Below are positions 1-18,863 of a DNA stretch of 64,000 bases, one piece after another. The stretch spans positions 248,001 to 312,000 of the forward strand of contig NZ_JBHSNJ010000013.1 of assembly GCF_042657165.1 (NCBI RefSeq), read 5' to 3'. Each line of letters starts with the position of its first letter. Position 1 is the stretch's first letter. The position numbers were made by a program, and so were the translations under genes. The DNA comes from Agrilutibacter niabensis. GTDB taxonomy: Bacteria; Pseudomonadota; Gammaproteobacteria; Xanthomonadales; Xanthomonadaceae. The notes beneath the pieces were generated by a model. That model worked only from the letters and a program-made list of their open reading frames with translations. It did not search any database and was not told the origin of the DNA.

Positions 1-245
1 TCGACCAGGGCTTCGTGTCCGGCGCGCAGTCGCAGCCGCGCAAGCGCGCCGTGATCGAGGCCAGCCTGGACCTGGCCCGCAAGCTGCAACTCGACGTCGT
101 CGCCGAAGGCGTGGAGACCGTGGAGGATTGGCAGATGCTTGCCGACCTCGGGTGTGGCATGGCGCAGGGCCACCTGATCACCCCGCCGGTACCGGGCAAC
201 GAGCTGATGGCGGTACTGGAGCGCTGGCGGCGGCCGGAGTTTTGA
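1..245 (+). CDS. EAL-domain protein, C-terminal fragment (5' end outside window)
   Basis: Only about the last 80 codons are present and the frame is open from the window edge. The visible residues are the end of an EAL phosphodiesterase domain: a DQGF stretch, then VVAEGVETVE (the conserved loop before the last strand), then GCGMAQGHLI followed by PP, the usual EAL exit motif. EAL domains hydrolyse c-di-GMP in the cytoplasm. Whether this copy is active cannot be judged, because the EAL and DDFG residues lie upstream. The stop is 19 bases before the hybrid kinase, so the two are probably co-transcribed. An EAL-type response regulator is a likely full form, by inference from context only. Confidence 0.85.
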   Translation, partial: DQGFVSGAQSQPRKRAVIEASLDLARKLQLDVVAEGVETVEDWQMLADLGCGMAQGHLITPPVPGNELMAVLERWRRPEF

Positions 246-264
246 GGAGCGCATTCCTGCCCTC

Positions 265-3216
<2,952 letters not shown>

Positions 3217-3302
3217 CGCCGGCGCGCGATTGTGCCGATCGTGGAAAGCAACGTGGCGCCCACGGCGCTAGGATGCACGCTCTGTCCCAGGGCAACCCTT
3301 CC

Positions 3303-5018
3303 ATGCGAACACTGCTGCTTGGCCTCCTCCTGACACTCCCGATCACCGCCATGTGCGCCGACCGCATCACCGGCAAGCCGTTCGCCACCCGCAGCGAGGT
3401 CTACGCGCCGCACGCGATGGCCGCGACCTCGCATCCGCTGGCGACACAGATCGCACTGGACGTGATGAAGTCGGGTGGCAGCGCGGTCGATGCGGCGATC
3501 GCGGCGAACGCGGCGCTGGGGCTGATGGAACCGACCGGCAACGGCGTCGGCGGCGATCTGTTCGCGATCGTGTGGGATCCGAAGACGAAGAAGCTGTACG
3601 GCTATAACGGTTCGGGCCGTTCGCCGAAGTCGTTGACCCTCGCCGAATTCCAGAAGCGCGGCCTCACCGACATCCCCTCGTACGGCCCCCTGCCGGTGAC
3701 GGTGCCGGGCGCGGTGGATGCGTGGTTTGCCCTGCACGACCGCTTCGGCCGCAAGCCCATCGCCACCGACCTCGCCCCGGCGATCCGCTACGCGCGCGAA
3801 GGCCATCCGGTGCACGAGGTGATCGCGTACTACTGGCGACGCTCGGTACCGAACCTGTCGAAGTGGCCGGGCTACACGGAGCAGTTCACCCTCGCCGGCG
3901 ACACCCTCGGGACAAGGCGCGGCCCGCGCACCGGCGAGATGTGGAAGAACCCCAACCTCGCCAGCACGCTCGAGAAGATCGCCAACGGCGGCCGCGACGC
4001 GTTCTACAAGGGCGACATCGCGCGCACCATCGATGCCTACTTCAAGGCCAACGGCGGCTTCCTGTCGTATGACGACCTCGCCGCGCACCACGGCGAATGG
4101 GTGGAGCCGGTCAGCACCAATTACCGCGGCTACGACGTATGGGAACTGCCGCCCAACGGCCAGGGCATCGCCGCGCTGCAGATCCTCAACCTGCTCGAAC
4201 CCTACGACCTGAAGCAGTACGGCTTCGGCAGCCCCGAGCACGTGCACCTGTTCACCGAGGCCAAGAAGCTCGCCTTCGCCGATCGCGCCGCGTCGTACGC
4301 CGATCCGGATTTCTACAGGACGCCGGTGGCGAAGCTGGTATCGAAGGAGTACGCGCGCGAACGCGGCAAGCTGATCTCGATGGATCGCGCGGCCAAGGCC
4401 GCGGAGCCCGGCGTGATCCCGCAGCTCAACGAAGGCGACACCATCTACATGACGGTCGCCGATGCCGACGGCATGATGGTGTCGCTGATCCAGTCCAACT
4501 ACCGCGGCATGGGCAGCGGCATGGCGCCGCCGGGACTGGGCTTCATCTTCCAGGACCGTGGCGAACAGTTCGTGCTGAAGGAAGGGCATCCCAATTCCTT
4601 CGCACCCGGCAAGCGGCCGTTCCACACCATCATCCCGGCGTTCGTGACCAGGGACGGCAAGCCCTGGCTGTCGTTCGGGGTGATGGGCGGCGCGATGCAG
4701 CCGCAGGGGCACGCACAGATCGTGATGAACCTGGTCGACTTCGGCATGAACCTGCAGGAAGCCGGCGACGCACCGCGCATCCAGCACGACGGTTCCACCG
4801 AACCGCAGGGCCAGGTCACGGGAATGAACGACGGCGGCGAGCTCGATCTCGAATCCGGCTTTTCCTACGAGACCGTGCGCGCGCTGATGCGCAAGGGCCA
4901 CAGCGTGCGTTTCGCCGACGGTCCCTACGGCGGCTACCAGGCGATCATGGTGAATCCGAACGGCGGCTACGTCGGCGCCAGCGAGTCGCGCAAGGACGGG
5001 CAGGCAGCAGGGTACTGA
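3303..5018 (+). CDS. ggt: Gamma-glutamyltransferase (secreted, Ntn-hydrolase)
   Basis: 571 residues from ATG 3303. An upstream extension of the frame is open but carries no signal peptide, whereas this start gives MRTLLLGLLLTLPITAMCA, a clear export signal. The enzyme hydrolyses or transfers the gamma-glutamyl group of glutathione and related compounds in the periplasm. It is made as a precursor that cuts itself before a threonine. Here GDTIYMTVADADG aligns with the processing site and gives Thr380 as nucleophile, with the small subunit at about 380-571. GNGVGGD and the PFHTIIPA and GVMGG stretches are typical of the family. Codons 392-571 are repeated almost exactly at 6025-6567. The 2OG oxygenase starts 4 bases after the stop. 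Confidence 0.92.
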   Translation: MRTLLLGLLLTLPITAMCADRITGKPFATRSEVYAPHAMAATSHPLATQIALDVMKSGGSAVDAAIAANAALGLMEPTGNGVGGDLFAIVWDPKTKKLYGYNGSGRSPKSLTLAEFQKRGLTDIPSYGPLPVTVPGAVDAWFALHDRFGRKPIATDLAPAIRYAREGHPVHEVIAYYWRRSVPNLSKWPGYTEQFTLAGDTLGTRRGPRTGEMWKNPNLASTLEKIANGGRDAFYKGDIARTIDAYFKANGGFLSYDDLAAHHGEWVEPVSTNYRGYDVWELPPNGQGIAALQILNLLEPYDLKQYGFGSPEHVHLFTEAKKLAFADRAASYADPDFYRTPVAKLVSKEYARERGKLISMDRAAKAAEPGVIPQLNEGDTIYMTVADADGMMVSLIQSNYRGMGSGMAPPGLGFIFQDRGEQFVLKEGHPNSFAPGKRPFHTIIPAFVTRDGKPWLSFGVMGGAMQPQGHAQIVMNLVDFGMNLQEAGDAPRIQHDGSTEPQGQVTGMNDGGELDLESGFSYETVRALMRKGHSVRFADGPYGGYQAIMVNPNGGYVGASESRKDGQAAGY

Positions 5019-5022
5019 GGGC

Positions 5023-5736
5023 ATGATCAACCCGGATCTGGATATCGGGCGCCATCGCGCGCGGCTGCACGGCGAAGGCCGCGTGCAGATCGACGCGTTC
5101 CTGCAACCCGCCGCGGCCGAGCGGCTGCACGCATGCCTGGCGCGCGAAGTGCCATGGACGCTCGCGCTGCGCGACACCCTGGGTTCGCGCACCATCGACC
5201 ACGCGGCGTACTCCGCGCTGCGGCCGGAGGCTGTCGCCCGTCTGCTGGCCGATACCGCGGCGAGTGCGCGCGAGGCCGACCACAGCGCATTCCGGTTCGC
5301 GTACGACAGCTACATGATGGTCACCGCATACAAGGAGCGGCGCGATCCCGAGCTGCTGCTGCATCGCGTGCTCGAAATTTTCAACGCGCCGGATTACCTG
5401 GCGTTCCTGCGGCAGCTCACCGGCGATGCGCGCGTCCGCCGCGTCAACGCCCAGGCCACGCGTTACCGTCCCGGCCACTTCCTGCGCTACCACACGGACG
5501 AGGGAGAGGACGTGGATCGTCTCTATGCCTATGTCCTCAACCTGAGCCGCGGCTGGCAGGCCGACTGGGGCGGGCTGCTGCAGTTCATCGCCGCCGATGG
5601 CCGGGTGCAGGAGACATTTCTGCCGCGCTGGAACACGTTGTCGCTGTTCGCGGTGCCGGCGGGGCACGCGGTATCGCTGGTGGCGCCCTGGGCGCAGGAG
5701 GACCGGCTGGCGATCACGGGCTGGTTGCTGGCCTGA
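5023..5736 (+). CDS. 2OG-Fe(II) oxygenase, prolyl-hydroxylase-like
   Basis: 237 residues. The double-stranded beta-helix of 2-oxoglutarate/Fe(II) oxygenases is recognisable by the metal triad His157, Asp159 (RYHTDEGE) and His215 (PAGHAVSLV), and by Arg228 (DRLAITGW), which would bind the 2-oxoglutarate carboxylate. It resembles the SM-20/EGL-9 prolyl-hydroxylase group. The substrate cannot be read from sequence and could be a protein or a small molecule. No signal peptide is seen, so it is cytoplasmic. It lies 4 bases downstream of the glutamyltransferase and is probably translated from the same message. Confidence 0.85.
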   Translation: MINPDLDIGRHRARLHGEGRVQIDAFLQPAAAERLHACLAREVPWTLALRDTLGSRTIDHAAYSALRPEAVARLLADTAASAREADHSAFRFAYDSYMMVTAYKERRDPELLLHRVLEIFNAPDYLAFLRQLTGDARVRRVNAQATRYRPGHFLRYHTDEGEDVDRLYAYVLNLSRGWQADWGGLLQFIAADGRVQETFLPRWNTLSLFAVPAGHAVSLVAPWAQEDRLAITGWLLA

Positions 5737-5761
5737 CGTTGTTGCGGCGGAAGCGATAGCA

Positions 5762-6037
5762 ATGGCCTTCGATGCATTCGCCCTGGTGCTGGCCATGCTG
5801 GCGCTGGGCTACCTGCTCCAGCGCCTGCGCCTGCTGCCCGCCAATGCGGGGCAGGTGCTCAACCTGGTCGTGCTCTACGTGTGCCTGCCGGCCGCGGTGC
5901 TGCGCTATGCGCCGCTGCTCGCCGTCGCAGCGCTGTCGCGCTGGCTGCCGCTGCGCGACGAGGAACGCGCCGTGCTGTTGCTCACGGTCGCGCTGGGAAA
6001 CACCAGTTTCCTTGGCTATCCGCTATGGTGTCGCTGA
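5762..6037 (+). pseudogene. AEC transporter 5' fragment with internal 66-bp deletion
   Basis: Bases 5762-6024 match the first 329 bp of the intact AEC transporter gene at 7947-8275, except that 66 bp (22 codons, equivalent to 8100-8165) are missing in frame after the codons for RYAP. There are four base differences in the first 57 bp and none afterwards. At 6024/6025 the match stops in mid gene and changes without a spacer to a copy of the glutamyltransferase 3' end. The frame runs out four codons later (stop at 6037). The product would hold about two membrane helices and cannot be a transporter. It is a remnant or an assembly chimera. Confidence 0.85.
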
Positions 6038-6567
6038 TCCAGTCCAACTACCGCGGCATGGGCAGCGGCATGGCGCCGCCGGGACTGGGCTTCATCTTCC
6101 AGGACCGTGGCGAACAGTTCGTGCTGAAGGAAGGGCATCCCAATTCCTTCGCACCCGGCAAGCGGCCGTTCCACACCATCATCCCGGCGTTCGTGACCAG
6201 GGACGGCAAGCCCTGGCTGTCGTTCGGGGTGATGGGCGGCGCGATGCAGCCGCAGGGGCACGCACAGATCGTGATGAACCTGGTCGACTTCGGCATGAAC
6301 CTGCAGGAAGCCGGCGACGCACCGCGCATCCAGCACGACGGTTCCAGCGAACCGCAGGGCCAGGTCACGGGAATGAACGACGGCGGCGAGCTCGATCTCG
6401 AATCCGGCTTTTCCTACGAGACCGTGCGCGCGCTGATGCGCAAGGGCCACAGCGTGCGTTTCGCCGACGGCCCCTACGGCGGCTACCAGGCGATCATGGT
6501 GAATCCGAACGGCGACTACGTCGGCGCCAGCGAGTCGCGCAAGGACGGGCAGGCGGCGGGCTATTGA
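6025..6567 (+). pseudogene. Duplicated 3' end of gamma-glutamyltransferase
   Basis: 543 bp corresponding base for base to 4476-5018, that is codons 392-571 of the glutamyltransferase, beginning at its Met392 and ending at the stop. The first 322 bp are identical. The remaining part has seven substitutions (two change residues, Thr to Ser and Gly to Asp), four of them in the last 12 bp before the stop codon. Homology ends at the stop codon. The fragment lacks the self-cleaving Thr380 and the large subunit, so it cannot work alone. An ATG at its first base would allow a 180-residue peptide, but no ribosome site is evident. Its frame differs from that of the AEC fragment upstream. Confidence 0.85.
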
Positions 6568-6625
6568 GCGGGTGGCATCCGCGTGCATTCGCCGCCGCCC
6601 CGCAGGCGGTCGCTCACGCGCGCGG

Positions 6626-7816
6626 CTAGTGGTCCGCGGCGGCCCCGCGCCCGGCCCGCGCCAGCACCACGCGCCAGGTCCGCAGCAGATTGCCGCCCGC
6701 GACCGCCGCGATCGCGTTCTCGTCGAGCCCGCGCCGACGCAACTCGTCGAACAGCGCGGGATAGGCGGCGACATCCTCGAGGCCGCGCGCGGCGGTAGGC
6801 CCGATGCCGTCGAAATCCGAACCCAGGCACGCATGCTGCGCACCGGCGATGCGTACCACGTGCGCAATGTGATCGGCGACATCGGCCACGCTTGCGCGTG
6901 GCAGGCGACGGTCGAACTCGGCCGCGGCGAAGGCCTCCGCCTCCTGGCTGGACAGGTCGATGCCGCGTGCGTGCAGCTCGGCGACGACTTCGCGCTTGAT
7001 GTCGCGCGCCTGGGGCAGATAACCGCGCACCAGCGCCTCGGAACCGAAGAAGACGCAGACGAGGCCACCGCTGTCCGCGATCGCGCGGATCGCGGTGTCC
7101 GACAGATTGGCGGGGTTGTCCGGTACCAGCGCCGCCGCGGCCGTGTGCGAAGCGATCAGCGGCGCGCGGGTCTGGCGGGCCGCGGCCAGGATCGTGGCTT
7201 CCGAGGCATGGCTCAGGTCGACCCAGAGGCCGAGCGAATTGGCCTCGGCGATGGCGCGCGCGCCGAGTGGGCTCAGGCCTTGCCAGCGTGCCGCATCGCC
7301 GCCGCTGTCGGCGAGGTTGTTGCTGCTGGAATGGACCAGGCTCAGCATCCGCACCCCGGCGTCGCGGTAGCGCTTGAGTGGGGCGAGGTCGTCGTCGAGG
7401 TCGCGGCCGTTCTCGAGCGCATGCACCAGCACCAGCCGTCCGCCCAGCGCCTGCGCCTGGGCCTCGTCGGGCGTGCGCGCCAGCGCCAACCGGTCGGGCG
7501 CGGCAGCCTGCTGCGCGGCGACCGCCGCGAACTGGCGCTGGGCCAGCACTTCGGGATCGCCGTCCTCCCAGGCGCCCAACAGCGCCGCGGAGAACGCGAT
7601 GCGCAGTCCGCCCCGCCGTGCGCGCTCGGCATCGAGCTGGCCACCGCCCTGGCCGTCGACGAGGCTGGTGGCCGGGCCGGACACCAGGCGCATCGCGGCG
7701 TGGACGTGGGCATCGACGACCAGTGGGAGGGCGGTGTCCGAGCCACCGTCGGCGGCGACGAATGAGCGGCATCCCGCCAGTGCGCCCAGGGCAAGGGTCA
7801 GGGTGATCCAGTGCAT
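6626..7816 (-). CDS. Membrane dipeptidase, M19 (renal dipeptidase) family, lipoprotein
   Basis: 396 residues from ATG at 7816. The N-terminus MHWITLTLALGALAGC is a lipoprotein signal with the acceptor Cys16, so the enzyme should be membrane-anchored. M19 zinc peptidases cleave dipeptides and can act on D-residues or cysteinyl-glycine. Seen here are DAHVH at 35-39, LVHSSSNNLADSGG, WVDLSHAS, ASHTAAAAL and LGSDFDGI, the ordered metal and substrate segments of the family. The open frame extends upstream to 7981, but that part lacks a signal. Next to a glutamyltransferase, a cysteinyl-glycine dipeptidase would complete periplasmic glutathione breakdown; this is an inference from position. Confidence 0.9.
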   Translation of the reverse strand: MHWITLTLALGALAGCRSFVAADGGSDTALPLVVDAHVHAAMRLVSGPATSLVDGQGGGQLDAERARRGGLRIAFSAALLGAWEDGDPEVLAQRQFAAVAAQQAAAPDRLALARTPDEAQAQALGGRLVLVHALENGRDLDDDLAPLKRYRDAGVRMLSLVHSSSNNLADSGGDAARWQGLSPLGARAIAEANSLGLWVDLSHASEATILAAARQTRAPLIASHTAAAALVPDNPANLSDTAIRAIADSGGLVCVFFGSEALVRGYLPQARDIKREVVAELHARGIDLSSQEAEAFAAAEFDRRLPRASVADVADHIAHVVRIAGAQHACLGSDFDGIGPTAARGLEDVAAYPALFDELRRRGLDENAIAAVAGGNLLRTWRVVLARAGRGAAADH

Positions 7817-7946
7817 GCGAATGGTTCCCTGGCCGGCGGATGGTCGACCGGACGCTAACGCCAACGGCTCCCGCGCGCAACGCGGAGCGAACTTGAGCGC
7901 GACGGCCCCAGCCGCGACCATGGACGCCCCGACCGCGACCGCTCCG

Positions 7947-8852
7947 ATGGCCTTCGACGCCTTCGCCCTGGTGCTGGCCATGCTGGCACTGGGCTACCTG
8001 TTCCAGCGCCTGCGCCTGCTGCCCGCCAATGCGGGGCAGGTGCTCAACCTGGTCGTGCTCTACGTGTGCCTGCCGGCCGCGGTGCTGCGCTATGCGCCGC
8101 GCCTGCACCTGGAACCGGCGCTGCTTGGCGTCGCGGCGGTGCCGTGGTTGCTGCTGCTGGCGACGCTGCTCGCCGTCGCAGCGCTGTCGCGCTGGCTGCC
8201 GCTGCGCGACGAGGAACGCGCCGTGCTGTTGCTCACGGTCGCGCTGGGAAACACCAGTTTCCTTGGCTATCCGCTCACGCGCGCGCTGATCGGCGAGCAC
8301 GCGTTGCCGTACGCGGTGGTGTACGACCAGTTCGGTGCATTCCTGATCCTGTCGACGTTCGGCTTGTGGGTGCTGGCCCACTACGGCGGCGAGCATCGTC
8401 CCGGCGCGAAGGACATGTTGCTGCGCGTGGTGAAGTTTCCGCCCTTGTGGGCGTTGCTGCTGGGTTTCACGGTGATGCCCGCGCAACCGCCGGCGTGGAT
8501 CGACGGTGGATTGCAACGCCTGTCGGAGGCGTTGCTGCCGCTGGCGATGCTGACCATCGGCCTGTCGGTGCGCCTGACCCTGCCGCGCGAGGAGTTGAAG
8601 CCGCTGGCGGCCGGTCTGTTGCTGAAGCTGGCGCTGATGCCCGCGCTCGCCGCGGTGCTGGTGCCCTGGCTGGGCCTGCAGGGCGCGATGGCGCGCACGA
8701 CGGTGCTGGAATCGGCGATGCCGTCGATGGTCACGGCCGGCGCGCTGGCGATCGCGCACAACTTGGCGCCGCGACTGGCGGCGGCGATGGTCGGCTACGG
8801 CGTGCTGCTGTCGCTGATCACGTTGCCGTTGTGGGCGCAGTGGAACGGATGA
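7947..8852 (+). CDS. AEC (auxin efflux carrier) family transporter
   Basis: 301 residues from ATG 7947, the codon where similarity to the truncated copy at 5762 also begins. The protein is almost entirely hydrophobic, with about ten predicted helices and the Asn-Thr pair in the GNTSFLGYPL stretch typical of AEC/bile-acid-symporter-fold carriers. Family members export organic anions such as malate or auxin-like acids; the substrate here is unknown. The gene is divergent from the M19 dipeptidase, leaving 130 bp for both promoters. A GC hairpin follows at 8878-8894. Confidence 0.88.
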   Translation: MAFDAFALVLAMLALGYLFQRLRLLPANAGQVLNLVVLYVCLPAAVLRYAPRLHLEPALLGVAAVPWLLLLATLLAVAALSRWLPLRDEERAVLLLTVALGNTSFLGYPLTRALIGEHALPYAVVYDQFGAFLILSTFGLWVLAHYGGEHRPGAKDMLLRVVKFPPLWALLLGFTVMPAQPPAWIDGGLQRLSEALLPLAMLTIGLSVRLTLPREELKPLAAGLLLKLALMPALAAVLVPWLGLQGAMARTTVLESAMPSMVTAGALAIAHNLAPRLAAAMVGYGVLLSLITLPLWAQWNG

Positions 8853-8877
8853 GCCCGCGCGACAGCGACGCGTGATC

Positions 8878-8894
8878 CGGGGCGCCGCGCCCCG
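8878..8894 (+). terminator. GC hairpin after the AEC transporter
   Basis: A 7-bp perfect stem (CGGGGCG/CGCCCCG) with a 3-base loop lies 26 bases after the AEC stop. No T-run follows, so it may be a transcript-end stabiliser rather than a true intrinsic terminator. The rest of 8895-9128 shows no gene; it must hold the promoter for the kinase operon, but I could not identify clear -35/-10 boxes. Confidence 0.4.
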
Positions 8895-9128
8895 AACTTG
8901 CGGCTTCCGAATCAGTCCACCGGAACCGCGCGCCCTCCGCGCGGCGCTGCGGCGTGCGCGGTCATCAGCATCGCAAGGGGCGTTTGAAGCCCGCGGCGCG
9001 GCCCACGCGGCGTGAAGGCTGCCATCACATCCGTCGGCATACGTTTCCACGATTCAATTGATGACAGAAACCAGCCGCACCCAGGGCGTTACAGCCGCTG
9101 GGGCGGTGAATTTGACGGGGGGTTTCAC

Positions 9129-16323
<7,195 letters not shown>

Positions 16324-16327
<4 letters not shown>

Positions 16328-16968
16328 CGCATCCAGACTGGTTCCACCGTGTCGCCCACGACCTGCGGGACCCGCTGTCGCCGTTGCAGACCGCCGTGTA
16401 CCTGCTGCGCAGCGGCGAGATCAGCGGGGAAGAGCACGCGCGGATGCTGGAACTGATCGAACGCCAGGGCGTGCGCCTGGCGGGGATGATCGACGAACTC
16501 TCCGATTGCCTGCGCGCCGATCGCGGCCGCCTGCTGACGCGGCGCACGGACGTGGACCTGCTCGTGCTCGCTTCGCTCGGCATCGCCCGCGCCGACGCGG
16601 CGCCGATGCATTGCGACGCCACCGTGAGCAGCCTGCCCATGCTGGGCGACGACAGCCGCCTGCTGCAGTTGCTGCGCATCCTGCGCGAACTGCGCCTGTC
16701 GCCGGAGGAGGTGTTGCCCGCGCCGCTGTTCCTCGAGCGCGACGGCCGGCACGCCAGGCTGCACCGTCGCCTGGCGTGCTCGAGCGAGTTCATCGACGAC
16801 CCCACCCGACTGCTGGAGGGACCGTTGCCCGCCGCCCTGGCGCAGGGCCTGGGGCTGCAGCTGCCGCTCGCGGGGGCGATCGCCCGCGAACATCACGGTG
16901 GCATGCGGGCCGAGGTCGAGGCCGATGGCCGCGTCGCCCTGACCGCCGAATTGCCGCTGCGGACCTGA
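16324..16968 (+). CDS. HisKA-type protein with degenerate ATPase domain
   Basis: 214 residues, starting with an ATGA overlap on the preceding stop. The N-terminus has a dimerisation/phosphoacceptor box, VAHDLRDPLSP, with His12. Where the ATPase N box should be, the sequence reads RILRELRLS, so the magnesium-binding asparagine is absent, and no DxGxG box is seen. A faint lid-like GLGL and a final HHGG...AELPL survive. Family knowledge says a kinase without the N-box Asn should not phosphorylate itself. It may be a phosphotransfer partner, a dimerisation antagonist or a decaying paralogue of the upstream kinase; its tight coupling argues for a role. Confidence 0.75.
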
Positions 16969-17083
16969 GCCGGCGTGCCCGGTTTCCGTGCGGACCGCGG
17001 TTGCGGCCGGTCGTTCGGCCCGGGATGACCATCCGCACGCCGCCGTTGTACGCTGCCGGCTCATGCGCCAATGAGGGGCTTTG

Positions 17084-17713
17084 ATGAAGACCGTTCTGGT
17101 GGCCAGTTCCAAGGGAGGCGCGGGCAAGACCACGATCGCCACCCATCTCGCCGCGCAATCGGCGCTCGATGGCCTGCGCACCGCGCTGGTCGATGCCGAT
17201 CCGCAGGCGTCCTCGACCCGCTGGGCCCAGAAGCGGGCCGGCCTCGACAGCGCGGTACTCGCCATCGACGGCACCCGCCGCAAGGGCTGGCGCAAGCACG
17301 TCCCCGACGACACCCAGCGTGTCGTCGTCGACGGCGCGGCCGGCGCCATGGCCGACGAGCTCGACTCCTTCCTTGAAACCGTCGATGCGGTGATCGTGCC
17401 GGTGGTGCCCTCGACCCTCGACATCGAAGCCACCGTGCCCTTCCTCGACTCGCTCGCCAGGCACCCGCGCGTGCGCAAGGGCACGCTGCGCGTCGGCCTG
17501 GTCGGCAACAAGCTCAAGCCGTGGACCAACGTGTCCCAGCAGGCGCTCGACCTGCTGGCGCAATGGCCCTACCCGCTGGTGGCGCAGCTGCGTGACAGCC
17601 AGGGTTACGTGGTCACCACCGCGCTGGGCAAGAGCCTGTTCGACTACCACTCCGCGCAGGTGCGCGAGCACCAGGCCGATTGGCATCCGCTGCTGAAGTG
17701 GCTTAAGAAGTAA
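17084..17713 (+). CDS. ParA/MinD-family ATPase (orphan)
   Basis: 209 residues from ATG 17084, preceded by GAGGGG. The deviant Walker A motif SKGGAGKTT is at residues 9-17, followed by LVDADPQASS and VIVPVVPS, as in ParA-type partitioning ATPases that form nucleotide-dependent dimers on DNA or membranes. No parB-like partner is adjacent, and the gene is far shorter than chromosomal parA plus its regulatory arm. Such orphans position cargo such as chemoreceptor arrays or signalling proteins; the neighbouring kinase operon 115 bp upstream is a candidate client, by inference only. Confidence 0.87.
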   Translation: MKTVLVASSKGGAGKTTIATHLAAQSALDGLRTALVDADPQASSTRWAQKRAGLDSAVLAIDGTRRKGWRKHVPDDTQRVVVDGAAGAMADELDSFLETVDAVIVPVVPSTLDIEATVPFLDSLARHPRVRKGTLRVGLVGNKLKPWTNVSQQALDLLAQWPYPLVAQLRDSQGYVVTTALGKSLFDYHSAQVREHQADWHPLLKWLKK

Positions 17714-17787
17714 CCGTTGACGATGTCGGAATAACCGCGCTGTGGTTGCCCGATTCCCCATTCACGACCCACCCAACCGGCGAACCC

Positions 17788-18264
17788 ATGCGCGAACTGA
17801 TCCTGCTTCGTCACGCCCACGCTGAACCGGCCGCGCCGGGTCAGGCCGATCTCGACCGCCCGCTGTCGGCCGAAGGACTCGCCGAGGCCGAAGCCGCCGG
17901 CCGCTGGCTGGCCGAGAACCGGCTGGTACCCGATTGCGTGCTGTGCTCGCCGTCGCGGCGCACGCGCGAGACGCTGGAGGCGGTGCTCGGCACGATCGGC
18001 TACGTCGACCAGCGGATCGAACCCTCGATCTACGAAGCCACGCCCGGCGCGCTGATTGCCCTGGCCGATACCCATGCGCCGTCCGAGCGCCTGCTGATGG
18101 TCGGCCACAACCCCGGTTTCGAGCAGCTCGCCGCGCTGCTGCACAGCGGCCAGTCCGGCGACTACCGCGGCATGCCGCCCGGCGGCATCGCGGTACTGAC
18201 GCTGCCCGCCGGCGCCGCGCTCGAGCCGGGCGCGGCCCAGCTCAGCGCGTTCTGGTGGCCGTGA
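17788..18264 (+). CDS. sixA: Phosphohistidine phosphatase SixA
   Basis: 158 residues from ATG 17788. It belongs to the histidine-phosphatase superfamily: LLRHAHAE at the N-terminus supplies the nucleophilic His9 (RHA in place of the commoner RHG), SPSRRTRET carries the second arginine, and MVGHNPGFE the second catalytic histidine. SixA removes phosphate from Hpt domains of multistep relays, or from the nitrogen-PTS protein in E. coli. An Hpt-bearing hybrid kinase is encoded in the same window (His925). The gene overlaps the yceI-like gene by GTGA, suggesting coupled translation. Confidence 0.88.
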   Translation: MRELILLRHAHAEPAAPGQADLDRPLSAEGLAEAEAAGRWLAENRLVPDCVLCSPSRRTRETLEAVLGTIGYVDQRIEPSIYEATPGALIALADTHAPSERLLMVGHNPGFEQLAALLHSGQSGDYRGMPPGGIAVLTLPAGAALEPGAAQLSAFWWP

Positions 18265-18863
18265 CAGGCCAAGCACGGGCAAGCGTGGTGCGGAATGGGT
18301 TGCTGCGGGCGGCGTGGTGCGCCGGCCTCGTCGCCGCATCGGCGTTTCTGGCCGCGCCGGCCGCTGCGCAGGCGCTGGACCCCGCGCGCAGCCACTTCGA
18401 ATTCGACCTGGAGACCCGCTGGGGCCAGACCATCGTCGGGCATTTCCCGCGCTACGAGGGCGAAGTGGTGGTGTTGCCCGACGGCCGCCATGAGGTCCGC
18501 ATCCGTCTCGCCGCCACCAGCGTCGTGGTCGAAGGTTCGCGCCGCTACACCCGCTTCGCGCGCGGCGACCGCTTCCTCGATGCCGCGCGCCATCCGTGGT
18601 TGGAGTTCCGCTCCGATCCCTACGCGGGCGAACTGGTCCGCAGTGGTGGCCCGCTGAACGGCACCCTGACCATGCACGGCGTCAGTCGCCGCGAGTCCTT
18701 CGTGCTCGCGCCCAGCGATTGCGCGCGCCCGGCGCGCGACTGCGATGTCCTCGCCCATGGTCGCGTGCTGCGCACCAATTACGGTGTCGAAAGCTGGCGC
18801 TGGGCTCTTACCGACGACGTCAACTTCCGCCTGCGCGTTCGGCTGAAGGACGCGACGCCGTGA
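18261..18863 (+). CDS. YceI-family periplasmic protein
   Basis: 200 residues if read from GTG 18261, which overlaps the sixA stop as GTGA; GTG 18285 or 18288 would give a shorter signal peptide. The hydrophobic run AGLVAASAFLAAPAAAQA is an export signal. The mature part, from DPARSHFEFDLETRWG onward, fits the YceI lipocalin-like barrel, which binds isoprenoid or polyprenoid lipids. Two cysteines about ten residues apart (SDCARPARDCDV) could form a disulfide in the periplasm. The ligand is unknown. Confidence 0.8.
   Translation: MTGQARASVVRNGLLRAAWCAGLVAASAFLAAPAAAQALDPARSHFEFDLETRWGQTIVGHFPRYEGEVVVLPDGRHEVRIRLAATSVVVEGSRRYTRFARGDRFLDAARHPWLEFRSDPYAGELVRSGGPLNGTLTMHGVSRRESFVLAPSDCARPARDCDVLAHGRVLRTNYGVESWRWALTDDVNFRLRVRLKDATP

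Noticed and set aside
17718..17745. TTGACG resembling a -35 box before sixA
   Set aside because: No acceptable -10 box lies 16-18 bases downstream.
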